Source of the DNA: Chloroflexi bacterium HGW-Chloroflexi-4
GTDB lineage: Bacteria; Chloroflexota; Anaerolineae; Anaerolineales; Anaerolineaceae
DNA length: 64,000 nt
NCBI GenBank assembly: GCA_002840715.1
Contig: PHBW01000019.1
Location: 1 to 64,000 of the forward strand
Direction: 5' to 3'
The position numbers and the translations under genes are program-made. This document shows, one piece after another, positions 27,075 to 36,348 of the stretch. Each line of letters begins with the position of its first letter. Positions within the stretch are counted from its first letter, which is position 1. The notes below the pieces were generated by a model. It saw only the letters and a list, made by a program, of their open reading frames with translations, made no database searches and was not told where the DNA came from.

Positions 27075-27103
27075 ATCCTAACGTGCCCCCATTAAAAAGT
27101 CAA
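27075..27103 (-). promoter_or_regulatory. promoter of the CDP-alcohol transferase/lgt operon
   Basis: Minus strand: TTGACT (27103-27098), 17-base spacer, TAGGAT (27080-27075). Transcription should begin near 27067, past the ATG at 27076, which settles the gene start at 27040. Confidence 0.6.
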
Positions 27104-27126
27104 GTCACTTTGGATGGAATCCGGAA

Positions 27127-29271
27127 TTAATCCTCTATATAATCACTTTCTTCACCGTTATTCCCGTCCACAAGCACTTCACGATCTCTGCCACTGCCCA
27201 TGGATGGTCCTACGACGCCCATCTCTTCAAGTTCATCAATCAACCTCGCCGCCCGTGGATAGCCAATGCGTAGCCGCCTTTGCAGCAGCGAGACACTGGC
27301 TTTGCCGGCAGCTTTTACCACGCCGATAGCTTGTTCAACCAGTTGATCACCTTCAGCTTCAACGATTTCATCAACGATACCTTCCCAAGGAGCTTCTTCT
27401 CCTATGTTGGCTTCGTTCATACGCTGCCAGTGATTAATAACCTTCTCAATTTCACTGTCACCCATCAAAATGCCTTGAACCCGCTGGAGCCCTGCCTTGG
27501 CAGGGTCAAGATAGAGCATATCGCCTTTACCCAGCAGACTTTCTGCACCGGTGTTATCTAAAATGACACGAGAATCAATTGAAGAAGCCACTGCAAAAGA
27601 GATACGAGCCGGGAAGTTGGCTTTAATCAACCCTGTAACCACATCTGTGCTTGGACGCTGTGTTGCGACCACCAGATGCATGCCTGTGGCACGCGCCATC
27701 TGCGCCAGACGGATCAAACTGTGTTCGGTCTGATCGGGAGCAGACATCATCAAATCAGCCAGTTCGTCAATCAAGATCACGATACGAGGCATCTTTGGTT
27801 TGTTCTTCTGAACCATTTTGTGATTGTAAGATTCGATGTTTCTGGCCCTGGCATCGGCTAACAGGCGATAACGGGCGTCCATTTCTGCCAGTGCCCAACG
27901 CAGTACCGCCTGCATACGTTCAGTCTCGGTTTCGACCTTGCCCAATAAATGCGGCAAGCCATTGAATCGCACAAGTTCAACCATTTTCGGATCCAACATG
28001 ACCAGTTTAAGGTCATATGGAGAATTATTCATTACCAAACAGGTCGTTATTGCTGTGATGCATACTGATTTACCTGAATTGGTCGTGCCGGCAATTAATA
28101 GATGGGGCATTTTTTCGAGATCGGCAACCACCACTTCGCCTGAAACATTACGTCCGAGTGCCAACGCCAAAGGGGAATTCATGGTACGAAATTCGGTGGA
28201 ATCAAGGATTGGCCGCATGCGCACGACATTGTTCTCATTGTTGGGAACTTCAACGCCTACGAAGTTCCTTCCTGGCACCGGTGTTTCGATTCTTAACCGC
28301 GATGCCTTTAATGCAAGTGTAAGATCACGGCTCAAACCTGAAATTTGCGAGACACGCACCTTTTGTTTGACTGAAGTGCCATCAGAAGCTGTTTTAACAA
28401 TAAAACCAGGTTCCAACGCATATTGAGTGATGGTCGGTCCAACTCTAAAGCCAATCACCTTGACCGGCAATCCAAATTCAGCCAAGGTGTTTTCAATCGT
28501 TTGTGCTTTAAGCTTTATTTGTGCCTGATCAGGCGGCACATTATGCTCACTCATTAACAGATTGAGAGGTGGAAGCCTGTCATCCCGTTGAGGCATATTA
28601 ACCAATGCATTGAGATCTTCTTCCATGCTTTTAGTCTGAGGGGTAACCTGCTGCCGAATTTCTCTTTCAAAATATGGCTCTCGTTCAACATGCGATTGGT
28701 TGCTCCAGGATATGATCTTTTGGATTACCTTGCTTAATACCCCTGCAGCAACAAGCGAAAGAACTACAAAAAAACCAGTATATAATATCGCCCCAAGGAA
28801 ACCGGGGAACAGCCTGGCCAAACCCCACCCTAAAACACCGCCATCTTTGCCTACTTCTGCTCTCTCAAGCGAAAAACCGCCGATGATCGACAGCACGGCC
28901 AACATACTGAAGAATGCGCCTTCTAGAGCAATCACTCTGCCCAACGATAATGGAAAACTCTTTCCTGCACTGTAACGAAAAGCAGATACTCCGGTCAAAC
29001 CGACCATCAGAATGGCAATGATTGCTCCCCATCCCAAAAACTTGTTGAGCATACGAATCCAGGGGGTGATGATGGCTCCCTTGGAAACACCAAAGAAACC
29101 CAGTAAACTTAATATTGTAATCAGAATAAGGACTAAACCGATTAAATCCCAACCAAAACGTCTGAATTGACCAAAGAAACCAGCAACGTTTTGAAGCGGT
29201 GATTGTGGTTTTATTGGATCTCCTGTTTTTGGGTGTTTATTTTGATCAGGATTATACAAAGGTTCTTTCAT
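27127..29271 (-). CDS. ftsK: FtsK/SpoIIIE DNA translocase
   Basis: A 714-residue translocase. The N-terminal part (about residues 35-195) has four membrane helices. The motor has Walker A AGTTNSGKSV near residue 395, Walker B RIVILIDELADLMM and the signature VVATQRPSTDVVTGLIKANFP. The C-terminal gamma winged helix (about 650-705, VSLLQRRLRIGYPRAARLI) reads KOPS/SRS-type polarity sequences. It pumps chromosomal DNA through the closing septum. It overlaps the S1 protein gene by four bases. Confidence 0.96.
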   Translation of the reverse strand: MKEPLYNPDQNKHPKTGDPIKPQSPLQNVAGFFGQFRRFGWDLIGLVLILITILSLLGFFGVSKGAIITPWIRMLNKFLGWGAIIAILMVGLTGVSAFRYSAGKSFPLSLGRVIALEGAFFSMLAVLSIIGGFSLERAEVGKDGGVLGWGLARLFPGFLGAILYTGFFVVLSLVAAGVLSKVIQKIISWSNQSHVEREPYFEREIRQQVTPQTKSMEEDLNALVNMPQRDDRLPPLNLLMSEHNVPPDQAQIKLKAQTIENTLAEFGLPVKVIGFRVGPTITQYALEPGFIVKTASDGTSVKQKVRVSQISGLSRDLTLALKASRLRIETPVPGRNFVGVEVPNNENNVVRMRPILDSTEFRTMNSPLALALGRNVSGEVVVADLEKMPHLLIAGTTNSGKSVCITAITTCLVMNNSPYDLKLVMLDPKMVELVRFNGLPHLLGKVETETERMQAVLRWALAEMDARYRLLADARARNIESYNHKMVQKNKPKMPRIVILIDELADLMMSAPDQTEHSLIRLAQMARATGMHLVVATQRPSTDVVTGLIKANFPARISFAVASSIDSRVILDNTGAESLLGKGDMLYLDPAKAGLQRVQGILMGDSEIEKVINHWQRMNEANIGEEAPWEGIVDEIVEAEGDQLVEQAIGVVKAAGKASVSLLQRRLRIGYPRAARLIDELEEMGVVGPSMGSGRDREVLVDGNNGEESDYIED

Positions 29272-30218
29272 TCCTCAGAGACCAGTCCTAAACCAAGACG
29301 TCTGCGCTCGGCATCAATATGTAAAATTTTCACAGTCAACCGCTGACCAATCTTGAACAATTTCGCCGAATCGCTGTTGCCATAGAAATCAGCTATGGAT
29401 GAAATATGAATCAACCCTTCAATCCCTTCAGGCAGCCTTACAAAAACACCAAATCTTTGAATTGATGTTACTTCTGCAATAACCACATCACCTTTTTGGT
29501 GATTTTCCTGCAGGGTATCCCAAGGATTTTCAGTTAAACGTTTAATACTCAATGCAATCCGTGCAGTAGATTCATTTACCTGCAAAACCATCACTTCCAC
29601 GGATTGCCCAATAATAAACATCGTGGCAGGTTGTTCCACTCTTCCCCATGATAATTCTGATACATGTACCAACCCTTCGACGCCGCCAAGATCAACAAAA
29701 ACACCAAAGTCAGTCACATTGGTGACAAGACCGGTGGTACGCAATCCGGTTTTTAGCGATTCGAAAAGTTGTTTCCTTTTTCCCTCGCCTGCCTGGGCGG
29801 CTCTTTCAGAAAGAACAACTCTTTCGTTGGCGGGCTCACACTCAATTACCTTTAATCTGAGTGTCAAACCTTCATAATTAGCAAGCTGTTCTTGCCTTTC
29901 TTCTTCATTGGTTTCAATAGGAAAATCAACAAGGTGTGAAACAGGCACAAATCCCTGAATGCCATCACCTTTAACCAATAAACCACCTCGATTAAAACCA
30001 TAAACTTCCAAATCAATGACTTCATCACGGAGAAATATGCTTTTAACGTTCTCCCAATTCGTGCCACAGCCATTCACATTGGCTTGATTATTTCGAGAAT
30101 TTACGTCGGCTCTATCAGATATGATTGCATCTTCATCAGCCAACACTGAAGCCCACCAACCCTCATCAGGCTCAGGGGTTATGTTTGAATTACTTAATAT
30201 CCCACTTTTTTCCCTCAT
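29268..30218 (-). CDS. S1-domain RNA-binding protein (ribosomal protein S1-like)
   Basis: A 316-residue protein with an acidic 55-residue N-terminal extension and three S1 domains at about residues 58-125, 140-207 and 225-296. The second and third carry the standard TDFGVFVDLGGVEGLVHVSE and RFGVFVRLPEGIEGLIHISS patterns. It most likely binds mRNA on the ribosome like a short bS1. The first domain is divergent, as in other S1 proteins. Its stop overlaps the ftsK start (ATGA), an unusual coupling of translation and segregation genes. Confidence 0.88.
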   Translation of the reverse strand: MREKSGILSNSNITPEPDEGWWASVLADEDAIISDRADVNSRNNQANVNGCGTNWENVKSIFLRDEVIDLEVYGFNRGGLLVKGDGIQGFVPVSHLVDFPIETNEEERQEQLANYEGLTLRLKVIECEPANERVVLSERAAQAGEGKRKQLFESLKTGLRTTGLVTNVTDFGVFVDLGGVEGLVHVSELSWGRVEQPATMFIIGQSVEVMVLQVNESTARIALSIKRLTENPWDTLQENHQKGDVVIAEVTSIQRFGVFVRLPEGIEGLIHISSIADFYGNSDSAKLFKIGQRLTVKILHIDAERRRLGLGLVSEE

Positions 30219-30251
30219 TAATGTTGCTCCCTCCTGGGTCGATGCAAGAAC

Positions 30252-32159
30252 CTATTCACTTTTTGATCCAATACATTTTAATTCCATTTGGACAATTGTT
30301 TTGGTTATTGCTTCAATTGCCACGCGTTGTTTTCGGTAGAGGTCTGCCTCTGAAAGAGCCAGTTTCATGGCAATTTCCTTAACTTTTTTTCCCTCAAGAA
30401 ATTTCAACTCAAGGATATTATACAATAACCATTCACCTGTGTACTTGCGATCTCCTGCGGGTTTTATTTGTTCAATGGCGTTTTTTAACACAAACCTGAG
30501 AGCATTGGCTGGATTTGGTTCATCTTCTGACAATTCGCGCTTAACAATCTCAAACTTCAACAATGGATTCTCAGTCAGCTTCGGACCACCCCAATAATGG
30601 GTCAAGGCATCTTTGACAGCCTGGGTTAACTCACTTTGCTTAATAGATGATTCATCCTGTAAGACACCTTTACGGTCAAATCGACCAGCAGCGCGCAGCT
30701 TTTGAATAAGTTCTTCTCGTGGATTCAGACGCTCAAACGTTCTGAACAGATTTTCTTGCGTCTGACGGTCTCTCAACACCATTGCAGAACGTTCAATAAG
30801 CGTATTGAGTGCGACAGAATCATCTGGTTCAAGCGGAAACTGTCCCGCAAAATCATTCACACCCAGATAGCCCAGCAAGATATTCGTATCACCATTACTG
30901 CCATTGCGAATGGGCAATAACACATCTTTTTTCCAGACAATGGGATCTTCAGTATGTTCTTTATCTGAGATCAAATTTTCTATTTCGATCAATTGATTAG
31001 CATAAATATGTTTCTCACCAGTGTGAATGACTTCTGATAAACCTTCATCTCCAGCCTCAAGGAGATATGCTCCAGAGGCTTGCAAAAGGTCACATACAGC
31101 AGCCAGAACCATTTCTAAAAATTGCTTGAGATCACTTCTGGTAATGATGCGATCTTCAAGACTTCTGATCATTAAAAAATCTTCTTCATCTCTCGAGAAA
31201 AAGAGCCATTTTTCTAGATATGGATAAAACATGGTGATGGCGTATTCTGACACCAAGATCATCACTACCATCACGATCGGTACAAATGCGTTATACGGAT
31301 TGCCAAAAGCTTGGCCAGCCCGCCGTACAATGGTTACAACTGCCAGTGTGAGAATGGCTGTAATGGCGCCACGCAGCAACCATTTGAACAATCTGCTTTT
31401 CACCACCCTGTCAGGCCAGGGGACGCCAAAGAATGCCACCGCATAGGCCATAACCACTAAAAATACACCTAAAAGCAGGTTGGTCAAAGTAGCCAGAGTC
31501 CAAAAGATCAATTGCTCGTTGGAAGCAAAATTGGACCCATATAGCAGGAATGGAAAAGAACCCACTGCCGGAGCGATGGCGCTAACAGTCAGGTAAAGCA
31601 TGCGCCGCTTGCTAGATTGAGTCACAGTTCGCCGGTAGGCGCGTATAAAGTTGATCCACGATAAAACCATGATCAAAACATAATAGACTGTGAATAATTC
31701 AGTCAGTATTTTTGGCTCAAAATGAGGAGCCGGGGGTTTATCAACCACCAATGGACCAAGGAACCAAGGAGTTGCCAGAAGAATTACCAATAAGAGCGAA
31801 ATGAAGTTGGACACTCTGATAGCCCATTTACGCCGCCATCGTGAAGGCAAGCCTGTGGTGGCTAGCAATGCATCAGAAAAATTTAGATAAGACGGCGGCA
31901 GCAGGATGATCCCCACCCATTGGATGCGCAGCCACATGTTAATCGTTTGAGCATTAGTAGTCGTAGCCGTAAAGGATTCTGTCGAAAAAATGATGACCAG
32001 GCAGAACATTATCCAGGCAAAAGACCTGGCAACCCGATCTCGAAGGTTAAATGACAATCCGTAGAGCAAGAGCGAAAAAGCAGCAATTGCGATACCAGCC
32101 GTTAAAATTTGACTGATCGTCCGAACGATGGAAACTAGACCGTCTACCAAATTATCCAA
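30252..32159 (-). CDS. membrane protein: 7TM sensor, GAF-like domain and C-terminal HTH
   Basis: A 635-residue protein. About eight helices span residues 10-310, resembling the 7TM N-terminal domain of histidine kinases. Residues about 335-480 look like a GAF domain (LEMVLAAVCDLLQASGAYL, VLLPIRNGSNGDTNILLGYL). There is no kinase domain; instead residues 520-630 hold a helical region (ALTHYWGGPKLTENPLLKF) ending in a sigma-4-like HTH (KVKEIAMKLALSEADLYRKQ). I associate this tail with Chloroflexota proteins. It may be a membrane-bound one-component regulator. The start is TTG with a weak ribosome site. Confidence 0.8.
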   Translation of the reverse strand: MDNLVDGLVSIVRTISQILTAGIAIAAFSLLLYGLSFNLRDRVARSFAWIMFCLVIIFSTESFTATTTNAQTINMWLRIQWVGIILLPPSYLNFSDALLATTGLPSRWRRKWAIRVSNFISLLLVILLATPWFLGPLVVDKPPAPHFEPKILTELFTVYYVLIMVLSWINFIRAYRRTVTQSSKRRMLYLTVSAIAPAVGSFPFLLYGSNFASNEQLIFWTLATLTNLLLGVFLVVMAYAVAFFGVPWPDRVVKSRLFKWLLRGAITAILTLAVVTIVRRAGQAFGNPYNAFVPIVMVVMILVSEYAITMFYPYLEKWLFFSRDEEDFLMIRSLEDRIITRSDLKQFLEMVLAAVCDLLQASGAYLLEAGDEGLSEVIHTGEKHIYANQLIEIENLISDKEHTEDPIVWKKDVLLPIRNGSNGDTNILLGYLGVNDFAGQFPLEPDDSVALNTLIERSAMVLRDRQTQENLFRTFERLNPREELIQKLRAAGRFDRKGVLQDESSIKQSELTQAVKDALTHYWGGPKLTENPLLKFEIVKRELSEDEPNPANALRFVLKNAIEQIKPAGDRKYTGEWLLYNILELKFLEGKKVKEIAMKLALSEADLYRKQRVAIEAITKTIVQMELKCIGSKSE

Positions 32160-32170
32160 CTACTCGCTCT

Positions 32171-32707
32171 CTATCGAAAAGTGTTTGAATAGAAGAAAGC
32201 AATTTCACGATTTCCAAAAAATCCATCCATAAAGCCACTGTACACGTAACCTAATTTTTCTGCCAGTGAAATCGCAGCTTCATTTTTGATGGGTATTTCG
32301 AGAAGAATGCGGTAAATACCGTTTGACCGCAGCCAATCTTGAGCAGAAAACAATAAGGCTGTGGCAACACCCTGTTTTCTATATGGTTCATCCACTACAA
32401 GATCCGTAATTCTGGCTGATTGCCTTTCAATAATTTCAAGACACAAATATCCACAGCGTTGATTCTCGATCCGTGAAACCAGAAATAGGTCTTTTTTTGT
32501 CCAAAAATCTATGATTGCCGCCGGCTGACGGTGATACTCCAATTGAAAAGGTCGTGGCAGGCGAATCCGTCGAAAATTTACCTGAATCTGTCCGTCCTCA
32601 TACAAATTGTTCATCTGCCAGGTGTGACTTGTTTCGCAAGTATGCGTCAATTGTATTAGGGCTTGAATATCGCTTGAAGCAGCTGGACGAATATCTATCG
32701 CAGTCAT
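32171..32707 (-). CDS. GNAT-family N-acetyltransferase
   Basis: A 178-residue single GNAT domain. Motif A reads ITDLVVDEPYRKQGVATALL and the closing part AISLAEKLGYVYSGF. It acetylates an unknown amine, possibly a protein N-terminus or lysine. It starts two bases after the stop of the Ig-like protein gene and is followed 11 bases later by the 7TM protein, so it lies within the long pnp-ftsK run. Confidence 0.87.
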   Translation of the reverse strand: MTAIDIRPAASSDIQALIQLTHTCETSHTWQMNNLYEDGQIQVNFRRIRLPRPFQLEYHRQPAAIIDFWTKKDLFLVSRIENQRCGYLCLEIIERQSARITDLVVDEPYRKQGVATALLFSAQDWLRSNGIYRILLEIPIKNEAAISLAEKLGYVYSGFMDGFFGNREIAFFYSNTFR

Positions 32708-32709
32708 AC

Positions 32710-33402
32710 TTATTCCCGTTCAATTGCTTTGACCAATATTTTGATCTCACATTCAGGTAGTTGTTCATCATCGTTTGTTTTCACAACGATGCGAATTTTA
32801 TAATCGCCAGGTGTTAAGTCAGCAGAATTCCATGAGCTTCCAAAAGAGTCATTGTTGATGATTTCTCTACCCGCTAAAATTGGGATCCAATTATCTTGGT
32901 CTATGGGCGAGTATTGAATTTGATAAAAACCAAGGTTGGGAATGTTAACCGTTCCACTGAGCTCAACCGGACCGCTAACGCTATCTCCATCAAGTGGATA
33001 ACTCCAGTTCACCTGACCCGGCACACAACCTTTATTTAAGAAGGCACTCAACGTAGGGATCAAACCTTGCGTGGTGATTTCAACCGTTGGTGTTTCTATA
33101 CTCATGGTTGGCTGAGCAGTCAAATCCACGGTGGGTGTCGCCATCTGAAATACGCCAGGCACAGAAGGGGTTACAAAGGTGTTGATCACGAAAAGCCCAA
33201 TGGCCAACAAAGTGCTGAAAAGCACAAGTGATAAACCGGCGTTAATTTTCCGTTGTGCTACTTCTTTTTCCAATCCAAATAGCGCCACAGACCAGTCACG
33301 CCAGGCAAGGTAAACTTTCCTGACATAGATAAGAATGACTGCTCCGAGCAATACGTAAAACAGAATCTCGTAATCAGTGAGAAAACGTAAGATGGCATCC
33401 AT
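32710..33402 (-). CDS. membrane-anchored protein with Ig-like extracytoplasmic domain
   Basis: A 230-residue protein I cannot name. Two hydrophobic segments (about residues 10-28 and 55-77) are followed by a Thr/Pro-rich linker (about 85-125, with PTVDLTAQPTMSIETPTVEI) and a beta-rich C-terminal domain (about 130-225) with WSYPLDGDSVSGPVELSGTV and LTPGDYKIRIVVKT, typical of Ig-like folds. The linker suggests an exposed, possibly glycosylated spacer. Function unknown. Confidence 0.7.
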   Translation of the reverse strand: MDAILRFLTDYEILFYVLLGAVILIYVRKVYLAWRDWSVALFGLEKEVAQRKINAGLSLVLFSTLLAIGLFVINTFVTPSVPGVFQMATPTVDLTAQPTMSIETPTVEITTQGLIPTLSAFLNKGCVPGQVNWSYPLDGDSVSGPVELSGTVNIPNLGFYQIQYSPIDQDNWIPILAGREIINNDSFGSSWNSADLTPGDYKIRIVVKTNDDEQLPECEIKILVKAIERE

Positions 33403-33438
33403 TAAGAACGTTTCACTACCAGACCGCCGTTAGAATTT

Positions 33439-34284
33439 TTATTTACCACTGATGGAATTAAGCACACCCTTAATCAGGGTGGTCAATTTTGGCACAATCA
33501 TAGAGCCTGCAGCCAGAACCTCTTCATGTGTCGTTTCAGTGTTCCCATCCAAATTCGCTTTATTGCTAATGCCTGAAAAAGCCAACACCCTGGTTCTACC
33601 ATGTCTGGCAACAATCGCCTCAGGCACAGTTGACATTCCAACAGCATCGGCACCAATCCCGCGTAAAAAGCGCAGGTCGGCAGGCGACTCGAAGGAAGGT
33701 CCTGACAGGCACACATAAACACCCTGATGGAGTTGAATATTATTCTCTTTGGCAATCGTGGCTGATTTTTTGATCAATTCTCGATCATAAACCTGGCTCA
33801 TATCAGGAAAACGTTCGCCAAATTCATCAAGATTAGGTCCTCGCAGCGGATTCAATCCCGCCATTCCAATTAAACCAATATGATCGTTCAAGGCCATAAC
33901 ATCACCTGGTTGATAATCAGGGTTGATCGCACCAGCTGCATTGGTGAGAATGATGGTGCCAATTTTCATGCGCTGCATCACCCTGATCGGCAGAGTGACA
34001 TGATCCATGGCATAACCCTCATAATAATGCGCCCTGCCCTGCATCACCATTACCTGCACACCGGCAAGCGCACCGATTACGAGTCTGCCGACGTGCCCAT
34101 GAATCGTCGAGACTGGCCAATTGGGAATATCTGCATAAGGGATAACCACAGGGTTGGTCACTTCATCTGCAAGACCGCCCAAGCCCGACCCCAATACCAA
34201 AGCCACTTGCGGCGCAACACTAATCTTATTTGTGATGAATTGTGCGGCTTGATCAATATCCTTGACAGTCACAAAAGGGTTCAT
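33439..34284 (-). CDS. purine nucleoside phosphorylase (class I trimeric type)
   Basis: A 281-residue enzyme: VALVLGSGLGGLADEV at the start, phosphate-binding GHVGRLVIG and QGRAHYYEGYAMDHVTLPIRV, the NAAGAINPDYQPGD signature, and GPSFESPADLRFLRGIGADAVGMS. It phosphorolyses inosine and guanosine. The closely related MtnP at 18.4 kb uses methylthioadenosine, so the two are not redundant. Its promoter has a TATAAT at 34326-34321. It leads the run that ends with ftsK. Confidence 0.94.
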   Translation of the reverse strand: MNPFVTVKDIDQAAQFITNKISVAPQVALVLGSGLGGLADEVTNPVVIPYADIPNWPVSTIHGHVGRLVIGALAGVQVMVMQGRAHYYEGYAMDHVTLPIRVMQRMKIGTIILTNAAGAINPDYQPGDVMALNDHIGLIGMAGLNPLRGPNLDEFGERFPDMSQVYDRELIKKSATIAKENNIQLHQGVYVCLSGPSFESPADLRFLRGIGADAVGMSTVPEAIVARHGRTRVLAFSGISNKANLDGNTETTHEEVLAAGSMIVPKLTTLIKGVLNSISGK

Positions 34285-34320
34285 ATAACCTCATTATGTT
34301 CAAACTTTATCGAAAAAATA

Positions 34321-34326
34321 ATTATA
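34321..34326 (-). promoter_or_regulatory. -10 element of the pnp operon
   Basis: Minus-strand TATAAT at 34326-34321, 37 bases before the pnp ATG. The region at the -35 distance is a poor match. Confidence 0.45.
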
Positions 34327-34379
34327 CTTGATATGAATACACCGCTTGAATTGCAGCCTTTATGTAGACACCCTCAGTA

Positions 34380-35417
34380 TTATTTTAATACTTTTACAAA
34401 TGCCTGCAGTGTTTGTTCGACGGATGCGTCATCAACCCAGGCATGTGTCACCAATCTTAAACGTCTTTCAGCAACTGCACTGACTTTGACGCCTTCGGCT
34501 GACAATTTTTTGACTAGTTCCGCGGCATTTAATCTAATATTTGAACCGAGCGACGGAAAAATCATATTCGTTTGGGGCATGCCCATTTCAAAATGGATGC
34601 CTTCCATTTTTGCCAGACCATTTGCTAGATCACTTGCCCGCTTGTGGTCGTCTGCCAAACGATCCACCATGCTGTCAAGCGCAACCAGACCTGCAGCAGC
34701 CAAAATGCCAGCCTGGCGCATGCCGCCGCCCAGCATTTTACGAATTCGTCTTGCATTGCCAATAAACTCACGCGAACCACAAAGCACCGACCCCACCGGA
34801 GCGCATAACCCCTTGCTCAAGCAAAAGGTAACGCTGTCAGCAGATTTTACTAATTCTTTAACTTTTATTTTTAGCCCGACGGCTGCATTAAAAATGCGGG
34901 CACCGTCAATATGAAGCATCATCCCATGATGGTGAGCGATTTTGCCAACTTCTTCTGTGTATTCCTTTGAGAGAATTACTCCTCCGCAGCGGTTTTGGGT
35001 ATTCTCTAGAATGACCAATTTTGAAATCGGATGGTGAACATCATCCGGTCTGACAGCTCCTAAAATTTCATCTAATTTCAAGGTTCCATCGGCTTGATTA
35101 GGCAAAGTATGCGGAAACACTCCCCCCAGCGCGGAAATTCCGCCCGCTTCAAAAGAAAAAGTGTGTCCCTTGTCACCCATGATGGCCTCATCACCGCGCT
35201 GACAGTGAACCATGACGGCAATTAAATTGCCCATGGTTCCTGACGGGATGAATAAACCAGCTGCCTTGCCCAGCATGTCTGCAGCAGTTTCTTGCAGTCT
35301 ATTGACATTTGGGTCTTCACCATACACATCATCCCCCACTTCAGCATGAGCCATGGCGGCACGCATTTCGGGGGTCGGTTTTGTGACAGTATCTGAGCGT
35401 AAATCAATAATATTCAT
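34380..35417 (-). CDS. ltaE: low-specificity L-threonine aldolase
   Basis: A 345-residue PLP enzyme: IDLRSDTVTKPTPEMRAAMA, GDDVYGEDPNVNRLQE, PSGTMGNLIAV, HIDGARIFNAAVGL and the PLP lysine in DSVTFCLSKGLCAPVGSVL. It splits L-threonine or L-allo-threonine into glycine and acetaldehyde. The longer frame starting at 35483 would overlap rluD; ATG 35417 has GGAG at normal spacing and is 13 bases after the rluD stop. Confidence 0.95.
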   Translation of the reverse strand: MNIIDLRSDTVTKPTPEMRAAMAHAEVGDDVYGEDPNVNRLQETAADMLGKAAGLFIPSGTMGNLIAVMVHCQRGDEAIMGDKGHTFSFEAGGISALGGVFPHTLPNQADGTLKLDEILGAVRPDDVHHPISKLVILENTQNRCGGVILSKEYTEEVGKIAHHHGMMLHIDGARIFNAAVGLKIKVKELVKSADSVTFCLSKGLCAPVGSVLCGSREFIGNARRIRKMLGGGMRQAGILAAAGLVALDSMVDRLADDHKRASDLANGLAKMEGIHFEMGMPQTNMIFPSLGSNIRLNAAELVKKLSAEGVKVSAVAERRLRLVTHAWVDDASVEQTLQAFVKVLK

Positions 35418-35430
35418 GCAAGCTCCAAAA

Positions 35431-36348
35431 TCAGCGTAAGTAGTCCAATACCGCCAGAAGTTCCGCCGGCAATTGTGCTTCAAAAATCCTTGGCGTTTTT
35501 TCTCCGGGCAGGGTAATTTTCAATTTGGCGGCATGCAGAAAATGCCTTTTCATCTCTACCGAAGGATGACTGCGTCCATAGACTGTGTCACCCGTGATGG
35601 GGCATTTCAGAAATGCCAGGTGAAGTCTGATCTGATGGGTGCGTCCGGTTTCTGGATGGGCTTCAATCAAAGTATGTTCTCTGAAAGATTCAAGCGTACG
35701 GTATTCGGTGATGGACGCCCTGCCCTTCATTTCCGAGACCACGGCCATTTTTTTGCGGTGCGACGGATCACGGGCGATGGCGGCTTCGATTCGTCCCGTC
35801 GGGGTTGGTGGTTTGCCATCCACCAAAGCGATGTAAATTTTCTCAACTTTGCGTGATTTAAATTGCTCTTGAAGCCAGCGGTGAGCTGTCTCGTTCTTGG
35901 CGATGACGATCAAACCGGAGGTGTCTTTATCCAGACGGTGAACCACTCCCGGCCGCAACTCGCCGCCAATTCCCTGTAAATCAGTGAACCTTGCCAAAGC
36001 GGCATGCACCAATGTTCCGGTATCATGCCCGGCTGCAGGATGAACCACCATGCCGGCAGGTTTGTTGATCACTGCCAGGTCGCTGTTTTCAAAGATCACA
36101 TCCAGGTCAATTTTCTCTGGCACCAGTTCACTGCCGACTGTCTCAGGCACCAGTATTTCAACTACATTACCTTTTTCCACGTCAAAACCGGTTTTAGTAA
36201 TGACTTGTTGATTGACCATGACCGAGCCGTCTTTGATCAAAGCTTGCAGACGCGAACGTGAAAAATCAGGAAGTTTAAGCGCCAGAAATTTATCAAGTCT
36301 TTCGCTTGCTTCATCGATGAACTTAAAGGCTAACCGATTGGAGCTCAA
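35431..36348 (-). CDS. rluD: RluD-family 23S rRNA pseudouridine synthase
   Basis: A 305-residue protein with an N-terminal S4 domain (about residues 15-75) and the RluA-type catalytic domain, containing GVVHRLDKDTSGLIVIAK with the catalytic aspartate. It isomerises uridine to pseudouridine, most likely in helix 69 of 23S rRNA. The start overlaps the lspA stop by four bases, the lspA-rluD order found in many bacteria. Confidence 0.94.
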   Translation of the reverse strand: MSSNRLAFKFIDEASERLDKFLALKLPDFSRSRLQALIKDGSVMVNQQVITKTGFDVEKGNVVEILVPETVGSELVPEKIDLDVIFENSDLAVINKPAGMVVHPAAGHDTGTLVHAALARFTDLQGIGGELRPGVVHRLDKDTSGLIVIAKNETAHRWLQEQFKSRKVEKIYIALVDGKPPTPTGRIEAAIARDPSHRKKMAVVSEMKGRASITEYRTLESFREHTLIEAHPETGRTHQIRLHLAFLKCPITGDTVYGRSHPSVEMKRHFLHAAKLKITLPGEKTPRIFEAQLPAELLAVLDYLR

